From positions 7,609,506-7,673,505 of the forward strand of contig CAJINV010000001.1 in assembly GCA_905178155.1 (NCBI GenBank): a stretch of 64,000 nt of DNA. The letters run 5' to 3'. Both the position numbers and the translations under genes were made by a program. Below are positions 12,001-22,762 of this stretch, piece after piece. The notes beneath the pieces were generated by a model. That model was not told the origin of the DNA. It worked only from the letters and a program-made list of their open reading frames with translations, and did no database searches. The stretch comes from Amoebophrya sp. A120 (Eukaryota > Sar > Dinophyceae > Syndiniales > Amoebophryaceae). Every line of letters starts with the position of its first letter. The stretch's first letter is position 1.

Positions 12001-13472
12001 CTCGTCGCCCTCTGCGCGCTGACGGATTTTCACTGGAAGGGTAGCGTATTGGACGCCGTGCGTCACGTGCGGCTCGGTTGGCGGCGAACGTTTGGGGATG
12101 ACAGTATGCTGTTCGTCGTCCCACAGGGAGGAAAACCGGGAGCGCAAACTCTTGCGCGTTTCGGAATAGACGGGACAAACATGCGGCTCCTGGAGCTACC
12201 GGCGTCGCTGTCGTCCCAGATCGCGAACAGGAGCAGGAGTACTGTGTATCAATGTAGAGGAGTTCAAATGTGTTTTTTCGACGTTCGCACTGATTTTATT
12301 TGGCTGCGTGTCGCTGCCTCAAAATTGTATTCCTAAGCAATGTAATTGTAATGATCATCTCGATGGTTCGTTCATCTCGCTGGTGCAGCTCCGATATTCT
12401 ACCTGTCAAATCATACAGGAAAGAGCAGAAGGAGCAAAGTGCAGCCACGGCCACGTCCGGGGCCTTTGACGCACTCCTGTCCGAGGTCTGGAAAGTCGTG
12501 GACACGGAGCAGATTTTGATTTCTGACGCATCCGGCTTCCCAGTCCGACAGAATCTTGACCCGACCCTGGTGCAAGCAGCTGTGTTTTTCGAGGAAGACA
12601 AGGTCAACGCCGTTTCTCTCGCCGATAAGATCCTCGCTCCGCGGGGGCGAAACGCGTCGGAACTCGCAGTTTCTTCTGCAGATGTTGAAACCAGTGTTGC
12701 TGAACCGGAACCGGTGCAAGAGGACACCGCTGGGTCAGCTACTACAGAAGAGAACTCGGAGGAAATGCGCTACGGATTTTACCTGCGCGTAGCGGAAAGC
12801 TTTTTCCTGCTTGCGCACGGAAAGAACGCGGTCAATCACGGCAACTGGAAAGAAACCAACCTTTTCGCGTCCGCAGTGGGGAAGACCGCCCGAAGCCTTG
12901 CCGGCGTCGCCGGCTCTTGGCAGGCACTCCCCGCCTACGTGCGAAATTTGGTCGCAGCGACGTTTTCCGGGAACGATTCTAACGGGCCTATGTCAAGAAC
13001 AGACGCGGACCACGACGCAATGCTGCAAACCGCTCTCCGCAGCTCCTCATCCGGCGCACCTGTTGTGCGCAGCGTCCAAAAGGATTTCTTGCGCACTCGA
13101 TTTTTTGTCGATATCCTCGGGGCCCGGGACGCCTGGCTAATGCGCAAAGACGGCGGAGCGAACAAAGAGAACGTGCAGCAGATCGGTACCATCGGTTTGA
13201 GCTCGGGGTTCGTGCGGTTCCAGCGCAGCGTCGTAAATCCGAAGGAATTCACCTACGAGCCGGGTTTGTTGGAGGCCTTGTACCCGATGCAAATGGTAAC
13301 GGTTTCCAAACCAGACGTGACGACGGAGCGGTTTCTGGCAGATCCCACCAGCCACCAATTTCTCGAGGACCAGCTGACGTATTGGAAACTCGCAGAATTT
13401 TACGAGGCCGAGGACAAGCAGAAGAAAGCGGATTTTTCGCAGATGAAGAAAACCGACGCGGATCATATGTAG
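9005..13472 (+). CDS. Large secreted protein of unknown function
   Basis: Seven exons give about 969 residues: 9005-9535, 9793-9912, 10170-10223, 10480-11168, 11458-11500, 11827-12245, 12419-13472. The first ATG is followed by a clear signal peptide (SASVVSFLLWCQFLVGGTLA), so the product enters the secretory pathway. The first five interruptions are inverted-repeat elements of four families. The last (12246-12418) is a GT-AG intron beginning GTATCA; an AG at 12388 is also in frame. No domain is recognised; there is a Ser/Thr-rich linker near residue 340. The frame stays open across all junctions, which supports one gene. The stop at 13470-13472 overlaps a possible splice donor (GTAGTG at 13469), so the gene could continue into the downstream O-fucosyltransferase-like frame; I found no phase-consistent acceptor. 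Confidence 0.7.
9536..9787. mobile_element. Introner-like element, family D
   Basis: 252 bp. The left arm begins TATGACCTGCTCAAACGTTA and includes a repeated CTCAAACGTTACAAT; the right arm mirrors it and ends GAGCAGGTTATA. Arms pair over more than 45 bp with a few mismatches, the longest of any element here. The duplication is GTTGG (9531-9535, 9788-9792), extendable to AGTTGG. Removal joins ADSW to FQTF. Confidence 0.85.
9913..10164. mobile_element. Introner-like element, family A
   Basis: 252 bp, ends TATCAAATGTAAAAATGTCT and ...TTTTTACATTTGATA, duplication AGGAC (9908-9912, 10165-10169). Its interior is closely similar to the copy at 23617-23869, for example both share GTCATGCAGAATAGGCAACA and the tail CACCCAGCATCACAAGTTTC. 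Removal joins IAED to EGVA. Confidence 0.9.
10224..10474. mobile_element. Introner-like element, family A
   Basis: 251 bp, left end TATCAAGTGCAAAAATGTCT, right end ...TTTTTACATTTCATG (a decayed TTGATA). The duplication is TCTTG (10219-10223, 10475-10479), or GTCTTG if one base is added. It leaves a 54-nt exon between itself and the previous element. Removal joins PGVL to FELL. Confidence 0.88.
11169..11452. mobile_element. Introner-like element, family C
   Basis: 284 bp, left arm TATCCTGAGTAAAAACGTAC, right arm ending GTTTTTACTCAGGATA; arms pair for about 33 bp. The duplication is AAGCC (11164-11168, 11453-11457). The interior carries ACTTGTCATGC-type motifs also seen in families A and D. 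Removal joins SSYK to PFTV through a split proline codon. Confidence 0.87.
11501..11821. mobile_element. Introner-like element, family B
   Basis: 321 bp, left arm TATCAAAGTGAAAAAAGCCC and right arm with GGGGAGGGGGCATTTTTCAT closing in TGTAATA. The duplication is TCGGA (11496-11500, 11822-11826). It lies 48 bp after the family C element, leaving a 43-nt exon. Removal joins LFFG to KQFF. Part of the interior matches the family B copy at 7115 in the reverse orientation. Confidence 0.85.
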
Positions 13473-14110
13473 TGAGGTCACCGAACGGTTCTAACCGGGG
13501 AGTTTTTTTGCCACCTACCGTGAAAAACGACCGGCAGTTTTCAAGCGGCCGGAAGGCTTTTTTGACATAAAAAGTTTCCAATTATCAAGCGGCCGGGGCT
13601 TTGTTGTCAAAAAAGCCCGAGCCAATTCTATCGATTCGCACTTGATAAAACGACGCAGGGGAGCCGGCAAAAGGGGCGCCCTTCTGAGGCGCCCACCGCC
13701 TTGGCTTCTGGCGATTTGGGGCGCCCAAAAAGGGGCGCGCAAAAAACGCGCCCAAAATCAGAACAGCGAAACAGCATGGCAGGGCCGCGATTTCGGAGCA
13801 TTTTGGGCGGCCGCGAAAGCGGCCGCCTTTTCGCCGTTTTCGGAGCCTGGGAAGCTTTGCAAAAAGCGCTGGCGAGAAATATAAAAACGAAAAAAAGAAA
13901 AAGCGCGCCAGACGCGCAAAGCCAATCCGCATGCTATGGGTCCGATTTTCCCTCGCTTTTTGGGCGCCCCCCGTGGCGCCCGGATCGGCCTCATAGCATG
14001 GGGGCTGGCTTTCGGAAAGGAATTTCGAAAATTTGCCAAAATTTGCGACGCTTATCAGGCGGCCGCCATACCGTGGGGCCTAACGTTACTCACGGCGGTA
14101 TGGCGGGCCC
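13473..14110. repeat. Hairpin-rich, GC-rich spacer
   Basis: Dense short inverted repeats: a perfect 13-bp stem (13555-13567 with 13605-13617, GGCTTTTTTGACA, 37-base loop); a GCGGCCGC-GAAA-GCGGCCGC hairpin (13807-13826); GGGCGCG/CGCGCCC near 13733-13754; and GCCATACCG/CGGTATGGC (14065-14073, 14096-14104). TCAAGCGGCCGG is repeated at 13541 and 13585. No coding pattern is convincing here even though a frame is formally open from 13936. It may be a decayed mobile element or a repeat-rich intron. Confidence 0.6.
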
Positions 14111-16350
14111 AGAAAAATCAAAGCCGCGACCAAGGCGGCGACCGGCAAGAAAACGCCCACGACCTCACTACCTCCGCCCCGGCGGCTATATTTGGTACTA
14201 CCGCAGAAGAGCGGGAACACCAGAACGGAAAAATATCTGCGACCACTCCTACTCGCGGCACTCCCCAGAAAACTATTCGCGTGCAACTCGTTCTGGAAGG
14301 CTTGGAATTTCTTTTCCACACGCGCGAGCTGTTTGGCAATAATCTGATGGACCGGATCGAACTGATTCAGTTCATGTCCACGCAGGGAAAAGACAGTTTC
14401 CTCGCTTTGCCGGAGATCTCGGACTACAAAAACACAGTAGTGCTGGACGACGAAAAGTTTGACGAGGAGCGAGAGACTTTTATCGAACACAAGAAAACCC
14501 AGTTTGGCGAGCAGTACTTCGCCGCCGTCTTCGAGCCGCACCTGCCGACCAATCGCGCCCGGTACTGGGGCTTTGGCGGTGCAAACGACTACCGGACCTG
14601 GGTCGTACGGAAGTGGAGTGACTTTTTCGACGTGGGCGCGCTGGATAAATTTTTGAAATCACGGGGTGGTGGCGGCGTGTTGATCAGGGACGTCGATGGG
14701 GGTGGAAAGCAAAGCGGGGACGGCGAGTTTCAGAAGTATAGCAGGGATCATGCTGCTGCGACGACCACAGAAGCAGCTACAGGAAACAAGAGACTCGACG
14801 CGTCGCGGACATCAAGCGAGAAAAATAAATCGAAAGTTCGCCATATGGACGTGCTCGTGCTTGGCGAGGCACTTTCTCTTGAGCCCACAAAGTACGTCAT
14901 TATGGGCCACGCAGATAAGCGGGTGGGGATTCTGCCTTGTGAAGACTCCATGCTGCCCGTGAAAATCATATTTTTCCGTACCACCTACTATTTCCACCGC
15001 GGCGTCCGGTGCGTCAGGAACGAGAGTAATCCGGCGTGGTTCGATTTTCCCAGGCTGGAGAAAGTGCTGAAGGAGGAAATTGACTTTGTTTACCAAGCGG
15101 AGCTTGCGCAGAAGACAAGGGAAAAAAGCTGGTTTGACGTCTTGAAAGCCACCGGACACTGGGAAAGAGACGTGGAGCCTCTAGTGAATGCGAGGGGAAT
15201 AGACGAAAAGGATGCTAAACTTCTCCCCGATTTACTGGACACATTGAAGTTTGAACAAGACGTGAAATTTCACGACCGGGAATACCTGGACGGACAGCCG
15301 CTGTTGCGCGTGGGCTACTACATTCAACTTGGGGAAGCGCTAGAAAACGACAAAATGAACTTGGGCAAGTACCAAAACTGGGGCCCCAACACCATCTCGG
15401 CGACCAGTGCGTGGAGCGGGGTGCAGTTTTCGGCCGAAATTGCGGCGCTTGGGAAGAGAATTCTAGGAGCTCTGCGTGGGACAGGTACTACGGACAATCT
15501 TGTAGACGGAGGAAATCGAAACCGAAAGCCACTGTGGGTGATTCACTGGCGCCGAGGGGACGGCGAGCTGGGGCCGACGGACGCCCGCGTGCAGCAATTT
15601 CGGCAGGCTGCGCCCGAAAACTTGGCCCAACTGGTGCAGAAGACGGTGGTTTCGAAATTTTTCGAAAAACACTTGTCGTACAACCAGCTTGAGATAGTGC
15701 CACAAGTAAAGACAGAATTCGTCCGAGGAGAAGAAAAAACGCTTCCAAGAGAAGTAGTAGAAACCGCTCCTTACAAGCAGGACCTGGAAATAGTCGAAAA
15801 CTTGTTTGAGTACAAGGATAAAGCTCTGGACAGCGAGTTCGAGGAGAATCCAGAGACAACTGAGACTAATCCAGAAGTACGAAAGACCTATCGAGACTTT
15901 TGTCCTAACTTCTTCATCATGACCAACGAGATGGACAAAAAAGCACTCGACGAAGTGCGAAAGGGCTTCAGCCGACTCTTCCCAACCAGCGAGCTGCATT
16001 TTCTAGGTGATTTCACGAAAATTTCCTCAGAAGATGAGGCGGGGAGGATAAGAAGTCCAAATTCTGAAGCGATAGAATCTTCTTTGCCCCCCGACGATAA
16101 AGATTCTGATAGTCTGCTTGCAACCGACCTGAAACGCTACCTGTCGCGCGGAGGTGTGTACGCGCTGCTGTTGGAATTTTATCTGGCCTGCCACGCCGAC
16201 GCTTTTCTCGGGTACCAAGTCGGACTGTTTGAGGGTGGCGCGAGCGTGCCAAGCATGTTGATAAACCAACTACGCCTGCACCAGTGCGGCACGCCCCCAA
16301 GTCGTGGACTCTTCGGACCTCTGAAAGAATATGTGAAGCGGTACTCATGA
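13936..16350 (+). CDS. O-fucosyltransferase-like glycosyltransferase
   Basis: The frame is open from 13936 to a TGA at 16348-16350, but the first 60 or so codons lie in the repeat-rich spacer and the true N-terminus is unresolved (probably at or after 14100, perhaps after an acceptor such as 14058 or 14268). From about 14570 the protein reads DYRTWVVRKWSDFFDVGALD, then IHWRRGDGELGPTD, FFIMTNEMDKKALDEVRKGF and ACHADAFLGYQVGLFEGGAS. The order of an FFD motif, an HxRRGD motif, a short beta-strand/helix unit and an acidic C-terminal FxG motif is that of GDP-fucose O-fucosyltransferases (PF10250 type). This suggests fucosylation in the ER or Golgi, but no membrane anchor or signal peptide is visible in this frame. 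Substrate cannot be judged. Confidence 0.6.
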   Translation: MGPIFPRFLGAPRGARIGLIAWGLAFGKEFRKFAKICDAYQAAAIPWGLTLLTAVWRAQKNQSRDQGGDRQENAHDLTTSAPAAIFGTTAEEREHQNGKISATTPTRGTPQKTIRVQLVLEGLEFLFHTRELFGNNLMDRIELIQFMSTQGKDSFLALPEISDYKNTVVLDDEKFDEERETFIEHKKTQFGEQYFAAVFEPHLPTNRARYWGFGGANDYRTWVVRKWSDFFDVGALDKFLKSRGGGGVLIRDVDGGGKQSGDGEFQKYSRDHAAATTTEAATGNKRLDASRTSSEKNKSKVRHMDVLVLGEALSLEPTKYVIMGHADKRVGILPCEDSMLPVKIIFFRTTYYFHRGVRCVRNESNPAWFDFPRLEKVLKEEIDFVYQAELAQKTREKSWFDVLKATGHWERDVEPLVNARGIDEKDAKLLPDLLDTLKFEQDVKFHDREYLDGQPLLRVGYYIQLGEALENDKMNLGKYQNWGPNTISATSAWSGVQFSAEIAALGKRILGALRGTGTTDNLVDGGNRNRKPLWVIHWRRGDGELGPTDARVQQFRQAAPENLAQLVQKTVVSKFFEKHLSYNQLEIVPQVKTEFVRGEEKTLPREVVETAPYKQDLEIVENLFEYKDKALDSEFEENPETTETNPEVRKTYRDFCPNFFIMTNEMDKKALDEVRKGFSRLFPTSELHFLGDFTKISSEDEAGRIRSPNSEAIESSLPPDDKDSDSLLATDLKRYLSRGGVYALLLEFYLACHADAFLGYQVGLFEGGASVPSMLINQLRLHQCGTPPSRGLFGPLKEYVKRYS

Positions 16351-16786
16351 CGGTGACTGGATGACATAGAAACTCGCATAAATGCATTATTTGCCCACAA
16401 CTCATCACGGGCAGCAGAAGCAGAACAACGCTCATAGTCGGATCTACACAAGCTCGGCCTTTTTGCGCGGGCGGCGCCTTCGCCGCGCATTCTTTACTTG
16501 TCTGTGTCTACAACGGTAGGTCGTCCACTAGTTCTCTCTTATGTGATCCTTCATACATCATGCCAGAGCTTGTTCATGACGATCCTGTTGCAACTCGCTT
16601 TCAATGACCAGCTCCCGCTTGCTCTTGAGATCTTGGTTTTCACGTTTTTAAAACTACTATCGGCCGGCGGGTTCTCTGTACTTCTGTGACGTTGGCGTGT
16701 CTGCGTGATCGATTCAGGCGCAAGCGCAGCAGATCTCTTTTTTTGATACCGATGTGAGATCAGAACCGTGTAGTAGGGCGAAGAAA
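16351..16786. other. Intergenic, no gene seen
   Basis: About 435 bases between two glycosyltransferase-like genes. A long minus-strand frame (16551-17348) overlaps it and the next gene and appears to be a shadow. Confidence 0.45.
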
Positions 16787-19700
16787 ATGGACGCAGTCGC
16801 AGAAAATTGTCTGGCGGCGTGCGCGCATGACCGCACAGCATCTCGGACACGATGTCATCTGGAGACACCCCCTGAAGAGACAGCCTACGGGTGGGCCAGC
16901 TGGAGGCAGTGGCTCGCGGGTCCTTGTTCCCGACATAATGAAGGAGATGCACCGTCGTGGCCACGGGGCAGTGGCACTGAGGCAACAGCGAAAGGTTGTC
17001 CTGCATCCAGCTCTTGTTCGTCGACAGCTCCAGCTGCATCAGCACGTTTGGGCGGAAGAAAACGCCGACCTGCTCTGTCGCAAGAACAGCGAGCAGCACA
17101 GGCACTCGCAAAGCGAAAATCGAGAATAGAATTGACACCATGTAGGAGCTACTCATCCCCGCTGCGTGAAATAGCACCACCGCCGGAAGTCGACCCGCAA
17201 AATAATTTTCGAGAGGAGGGAAACGTGGATGCGCCACAAGAGCGAGCAGACCAGCGCCCTCCTCTCCGAAGGAGAGTCGACGGCTTTTCGATACCAGAAA
17301 ATGACAAAGAGGCACCACGTACACGAACGAGCTTTTGCGGAACATCAAGGAGCAAGCTCAGCGGAGTTGTTCTGTGGTTTCACCTGTTCTATCTGCTCTT
17401 CTTTGAAGCCTCACGGTCAGGATTTCTCCCCCTTGCTCAAGCGCAGCGACAGCGACGACCCGACGAGGCGCTGCCCGCGGGGCTCGAAAGGTGGATCGGA
17501 CGCGACGAGTGCGACGAGAAGAATGGTTGGGTCCAATTTTACCACAGCTTCGCGCGCGGCATCCAGCAGGCGCAAAGCAACAACGTTATCTCACCCGCGA
17601 TGCTCGGGGAGCTGCAAAACGGCACGCTGCCAGAGCGGAATGGCGAGGTGATTGGCAAAGACGAGAGCGCCATCGCAATTCTCCGCGAACTCACGGACAA
17701 CTTTCTGAAGTTGCCGGAGAAAGCCTTTCAGTGCGGGACCGCGATGAGCAGCGTCTTTTCCATGCTCAGCACGCTCTACGACAGCGTAAACCTCCCGGTT
17801 TTAGCGCTCCGGGCCATGCAGCACGCCAGCATATTCGGCTCGTAAGTTGTGATGTTGCGCTACTTTTGCCGCTTGGTTTTCAAAATGGACGACAACTTGG
17901 AGAATTTGCGTCCGTCCCCTGAAAAAGTCTTTTCATTTCATCTACTTATCAGGTTCGATTACCAAATGAAGGGCGAGGACTACATCGACCAGTCCCCGTG
18001 GCTACCAAGTGCAAAAATGTCTGGGTCTGGAAGAATGCAACTAGTGATGCTGCATTTGGATTCCAAAAAAAAATCTGTATTGCATGACTACCAAAGGGAA
18101 TGCAATTTTTGCTACGCTGAGAAGGCATTTGTCATGCGGAATAGGCATCAAGAAGCCCTCAGACAGTCTGTATTGCTAGGGTATGCATCACAGACATCAG
18201 GGCCCATGCAAAACGTGCACGACAAGTGTCAGAATTTTCCAGACCCAGACATTTTTACAGTTGATAATGGCCAATAACCTGGAAGGAAAGCATCGAGCTC
18301 TCCTTAAAGCGCATGGACCGCGTTATCAAAAGTAAAAATGTCTGGGTCTGGAAGAATGCAACTTGTCATGCTAAATCTGAAGCATGCAAAAATCTGTGTT
18401 GCATAATTACCAAAAGTCGTCCAGTTTTGACTAAGTCGGGAGGCAGTTTCTCATGCAGGATAGGCATGAGAAAGATCGCACAGAATCTGTCATGCTAGGT
18501 CCTGCATTCCAGACCTCATGGGTCACGAAAAAGATGCATGACAAATCGCGCATTCTTCCAGACCCAGACATTTTTACATTTGATACGCGTGCAGAAGCTG
18601 CAACGCGCGGAGAGCTGGCGCCGGGAAAAGCTCCCCAGGAGACCCAGTGCACCGAAGTTGAAGGTTCGATTTGTATGCTACAAGAGAGAGATGGGGACTC
18701 TGATTACGTTTTTTTGTCGCTCGCAAAACTGGCTGCTGTTCGTTTGTTGCATCTGATTCGTTTTATCAAAATCTCTCACCAGATTCTCATCGTTTCGGTG
18801 TGCGAATACAACAACGACGTGACGCCGCTGTACTCTTTGTCGCTTTGGAACAAGAAGCGCTATGCCGAGAAGCACGGATACGAAGTGCAAGTGCACGCGA
18901 AGGGGCCGCTGTTACAGGTATACTTGCTTCACACTAGCTTCTACTTCGGCATTGGATCGCAAGTGCACGGTCAGAAACATTTGTTTAAAGACGTGCGAAC
19001 TTTCGTCGACGTATTGCGACACAGCAAAGGCTTGTTTACCATGATTATCAGGACCAATTCGCCGGTCTGTATGAAGAACCTCCGGCCCACCGCCCGCCCG
19101 CTTGGTCGAAGATTGATGCGGTGTTGCTAGGCTTGCGTGAGGGACACGACTGGGTCATGTGGATGGATTGCGATTCCTACTTCATGGATCAGGAGATGGG
19201 CATTAACGAGCTCATCGACTACGTTCTGGAAAAAGAAGCGAAAAGTACAATAATTTGGTGCTTGTCTAGTAATAATCGCTTTGGAGGCATAACAAGCGAC
19301 ATATGAAGATGAATCGTGATCCTTATCTAGTATGTGTGACTATCAAGAGTAAAAATCATCTCAGACGCCGAGCAGGATACGGGGAGCAGTGCAAAGAAGC
19401 CTTTTTCCGATCCCCCGCTACAAGAGTTTTTGAAAAAGTGGGACGCTGCACCGGGGACGCAGGAAAGCTTCGACAAGATGCTGGCTTCATCCGACGGTCT
19501 GGACCAAACAAATATCGGTTGGGACGATTGGTTGATACATCCAACATATGAAAAAGACGGCCAGAAGAGAACAGAATTGATCGTGTCGGAGGACGGGCTC
19601 ATGCTTAACACTGGGATCTTCTTCGTCAGGTATCGGATGCGTTTCACTCTTGTTGAATTCGCTTGATCATATGCAAAGTCCATCAAAATCGTCTTCCTGT

Positions 19701-20181
19701 TGATCGTTCGATTTTTTGAAAAATTGCTTTGTGAAGAGACCTTCACAGTCTGAACTGTCAAAACGACGCGTTTCTCAGGTCGTCGGTCTGGGCGTGGCGC
19801 TTCTTCCAAAAAGTTCGACGGTTCACGTTTGGACCGCGGGCGCCGATCACCCAGCACCCTTGGTGGGAGCAGACCGCGATGGTGTACTTGATTCAAATGC
19901 CCTTCGCCAACGAGAAGCACTGGGCCGTCGCGCCGGCTGTGAGTTTGCTAGACCAGAAACACATTAACCCCTACCCTCACTTGGTCTCTAGTGCGTTGCT
20001 GACGCACATTGCATACGAGGAGTCAGACTACATTATTTCCTTCTCCGGGTGCAAGATCTACAGCTCCCAGGACGTCTGCAACGCGCTTTTCTTCAACTAC
20101 TTTGCTGTGTCCGTCCCGAACTACATGCAGATCGATGACCCCGTACTGCAAAAGTGGCTGCAGAAGGGTTTAAGGGTATAG
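16787..20181 (+). CDS. GT34-type galactosyltransferase (GMA12/MNN10 family)
   Basis: Eight exons: 16787-17841, 17953-18002, 18272-18323, 18591-18663, 18783-18917, 19052-19244, 19365-19629, 19779-20181; 741 residues. Two junctions are family A elements; the others are GT-AG. A single membrane span (LSGVVLWFHLFYLLFFEA, about residues 191-208) fits a type II Golgi protein with a long cytosolic tail; the exact start in the first 200 residues is uncertain. The catalytic domain shows PAWSKIDAVLLGL, then HDWVMWMDCDSYFMD with the DxD nucleotide-sugar/metal site, EDGLMLNTGIFFVRSSVWAW and QHPWWEQTAMVYL, in the order typical of GT34. It should transfer galactose or a related hexose to glycans. It sits between an O-fucosyltransferase-like gene and a GH27 glycosidase. 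Confidence 0.85.
18003..18266. mobile_element. Introner-like element, family A
   Basis: 264 bp, left end TACCAAGTGCAAAAATGTCT (one change from TATCAA), right end ...TTTTTACAGTTGATA. The duplication is imperfect: GTGGC (17998-18002) versus ATGGC (18267-18271). Removal gives SPWPITWKE in frame. Its interior resembles the copy at 23925. Confidence 0.85.
18324..18585. mobile_element. Introner-like element, family A
   Basis: 262 bp, ends TATCAAAAGTAAAAATGTCT and ...TTTTTACATTTGATA, duplication CGCGT (18319-18323, 18586-18590). It is nearly identical over its length to the element at 58636-58897 in another gene 40 kb away. The gap to the preceding element is 57 bp. Confidence 0.92.
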
Positions 20182-21679
20182 AAAATGCAATCCCAAGAAC
20201 AAACTTAAAAATTTTACATGCTCTGCTCCGTGCGCGGAAAACAAACCGGGCGCAGCCTTTGCATTATCAAAAACGAAACCGCTTGCAGCTTCTAGATGGT
20301 AGGGGTTACAGAAATGCGCAAAAAGATATCGGCTTCAGAAAGTTCGGGGCTTGAATTACAAGGCACGCTGGGAAGTAGTCAGAGGATGCCCAGCCAAAAC
20401 ATGCGCTTGCTTTTCATGTTGCGCGCAGTGTGAAAAATGGCGCCCCAATATTGGCGTATTTGGCGCGCGCGCGCGGGTGCGCGGGCGCTTGCGTAGGACT
20501 GCCTGCAAGTATGAGTAATGCGCAGAACAAAACACAGAAAAAAGCGCAAAAATAAGCAAAATTTTGACCATATTTGCGCTGTCTTTTGCGCGCGCGAAAA
20601 CTACCACGGCAACCGAGACCATACCGTGGCGTCTAAGAAATTTACAGCTAGTGAAAAACGCGTGGCTTTTTGCTGCATAATTCACAGCAAAAAAACAAGC
20701 ATTTTTCACAACGCAAAAAAAAGCATCCGTCTTTAGAGCTCCGATTTGTGAGAACTCTATTTGCGGGTGCTTTTCCGGAAGCGTATCTTGAGCTTTTCCG
20801 CGTGCTTGAACGTGCGCTGCAACATGATGTAGCGCAAAAAAAGCCACGCCATCACGTTGAAGCATCCGAAAAAGCTCAAGAAATAGCATAAAAAAGTTGC
20901 GGCTCCACGCCCGCGCGCGGATAGTGTGTTTTTGGCCTGCAGCTGTTGTCTTTCAATTGTTTCGCAGCTGGGGGCTAAATCGGTTAGCGTGGTGTTGATT
21001 CGGTTTTTCGTCGTGCTGGTGCAGCAAAATTTCGCGCATGTAAAATTTTTAAGATTGAAGAAGGAGTTGCATTTTTTACACCTTTAAAGGGTGCGGAGAA
21101 GTACCGATGACGCAGTGGCGTCTGGCCTCAACTGAGGCATGTTCAGTGAGCCGGCACGTTGTGCGAGCATCAGTCTCTGCGTTGCAGAAAATAGCCCAGG
21201 TTGTGGTTAGTGTCACGAAAGCCATTCTGATGACAAGGGAAAAAGATACGCATTGAGAAAAGTTGAATGCCAAAAGATGAGAAATCGAAAACAGTCCCTC
21301 CGACTGAGCCCCGACGGCAGGCTAAGTACTCAGAAATTTGCCAGACAGCTTTCTGTGACTGTTCATTGCGACAGCCGCTGAAGTGCGTTATCACTGCTGT
21401 CAGCGCTTAGCACTTTACGGGAATCACATGGGGGAGCGACGGCGAGAGATACAATTGAGAGTTGCTGAATTGGTATCAGAGGGCGTTGTAGAAGTATTTG
21501 CACGTGTTTCGCCAAGACGCAGAGAGCGGCCAAGACGCAGAGAGCAGGTTTCAGTTTGGGGCGCATGCAGTGCAGGTGAATTTGTGGGAAAGCCACAAGG
21601 TAGTACGGGAAGACAAAGGACCTCAACGCAACATAGTCAAAAACTGTAGGCGAGGTTCGGAGCAAGCACTTCACTAATT
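20182..21679. other. Intergenic with alternating GC tract and small inverted repeats
   Basis: About 1.5 kb. A GCGCGCGCGCG tract lies near 20463-20490, and CCACGG/CCGTGG arms occur near 20604-20630, where CCATACCGTGG repeats a motif from 14066. Open frames on both strands (for example 20356-20889 minus) look like shadows. No gene is supported. Confidence 0.5.
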
Positions 21680-22276
21680 ATGGCGCTTCGCACGCGAACC
21701 TCCGCAGCACGCTCCGTTATGAGCCTTGTGCTGTCGTGCGCTGGAGCCGTGCACTTGTTTTTTCCGTTACTCTTTTCAGCACTTCAGCCAGCTTTTGGAT
21801 ACGAGTACGCAAGTCTAGACTCTCCTGCGCTCACGGTGGAACACTTTGGGGTGCCGGGGTTGAATAACGATGGAGTGGTTGGAATCATTGCACCTCAGTG
21901 CAAGAAAAACTGCAACTTTCGAGGTCTGTGCTCAGACGGAGTCTGCTACTGCCAGCCCGGATTTTCCGGAAATTCTTGCGATAGGGAAACGGTGTCAAAA
22001 AGAGGAAACTACGCGCTCAACGAAGTAGGCATGGTCTCGCTCGGAGTGTTTCTCGTGTACCTTTTTTTTTGTTTCGAGTTGCTCGCTTTTTTTCTTACAG
22101 AGGAGGCAGAACGTGAAGGAGAACCAGAAAGAGATTTGTTGACACATTCTCAATTCTCAAAACAGAGTCTTCATGCTGACCTTCTCGTGTCTGCAGTACC
22201 AAGAGTATTCCAAGAAGGCCACCGAGCGGGCGATGGGCTACGCCGTTTGAACTTGCGGGGTGCCTTCCAGAATTAA
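21680..22276 (+). CDS. Small EGF-like type I membrane protein
   Basis: The unspliced frame is 198 residues. It has a signal peptide (hydrophobic stretch LVLSCAGAVHLFFPLLFSA), one EGF-like module with six cysteines (CKKNCNFRGLCSDGVCYCQP, then GFSGNSCD), and a hydrophobic segment (GMVSLGVFLVYLFFCFELLA). The tail after the span is probably not as in the open frame: a GTGTAC donor at 22055 with TTACAG at 22100, then GTGAAG at 22113 with CTGCAG at 22196, would give a short tail RRQNYQEYSKKATERAMGYA ending at 22250, which looks more protein-like. This alternative is inferred. A surface or secretory-pathway protein is likely; the ligand is unknown. Confidence 0.65.
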   Translation: MALRTRTSAARSVMSLVLSCAGAVHLFFPLLFSALQPAFGYEYASLDSPALTVEHFGVPGLNNDGVVGIIAPQCKKNCNFRGLCSDGVCYCQPGFSGNSCDRETVSKRGNYALNEVGMVSLGVFLVYLFFCFELLAFFLTEEAEREGEPERDLLTHSQFSKQSLHADLLVSAVPRVFQEGHRAGDGLRRLNLRGAFQN

Positions 22277-22762
22277 TGAATGTTGCATCTTTGTCGAGGA
22301 GGAGCAAAGGCAAACGCAAACGCAGTGGCAGGCGGTCAGGGGAGAGTTGCCGGGTCGGGAACTAGAATCGACGCCGGGGAGGCACAGTTTTCATGACGAG
22401 TCTCATTCTCCATGCCCCTGGAGCGCTGTGTTAGTGTGGTTGGTCTGTGTGAGACAAGGAGTATAAATGCTTGCGTTTGGCGCTGTCCTGCAGATAATGC
22501 TCACGACCTACCGGGTGCGGATTCGAGCCTGCCCCACTGAGTGTTGGCCTTTTTTGGTGATCGTGTTCCCATGTTCGCCCATCGAAGAGGGCCCAGGCCC
22601 CGCATCTCAGAGAGAGGAAGAAAACCATATAGCCTGCTACAGCGACACACACTCGAGAGATTGATGAAATCTCTGGTAATCCCTTCAATTTCCCTCACGA
22701 CAGCACACAGTCAGAGACCACGACCTTTCCTCCTCCCTATTTCCGAAAAGCTGCTCGCAATT
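22277..22762. other. Intergenic, leader of the GH27 gene
   Basis: About 480 bases. An in-frame ATG at 22664 would extend the glycosidase by 33 residues, but the ATG at 22763 gives the better signal peptide. Nothing else is recognisable. Confidence 0.45.

Noticed and set aside
12246-12418. Intron starting GTATCAATG considered as another introner
   Set aside because: No inverted arms or flanking duplication; GT-AG with correct phase explains it.
16551-17348. 265-codon minus-strand frame
   Set aside because: It overlaps the N-terminal exon of the GT34 gene and has no domain, so it is treated as a shadow, though the plus-strand N-terminus here is itself weakly supported.
19321-19364. TATCAAGAGTAAAAATCATC resembling a family A left end
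   Set aside because: No matching right arm or duplication; it lies at the end of an ordinary GT-AG intron.
20356-20889. 177-codon minus frame with a hydrophobic segment (MVKILLIFALFSVFCSA)
   Set aside because: Flanking sequence is low-complexity and repeat-like, with no further protein features.
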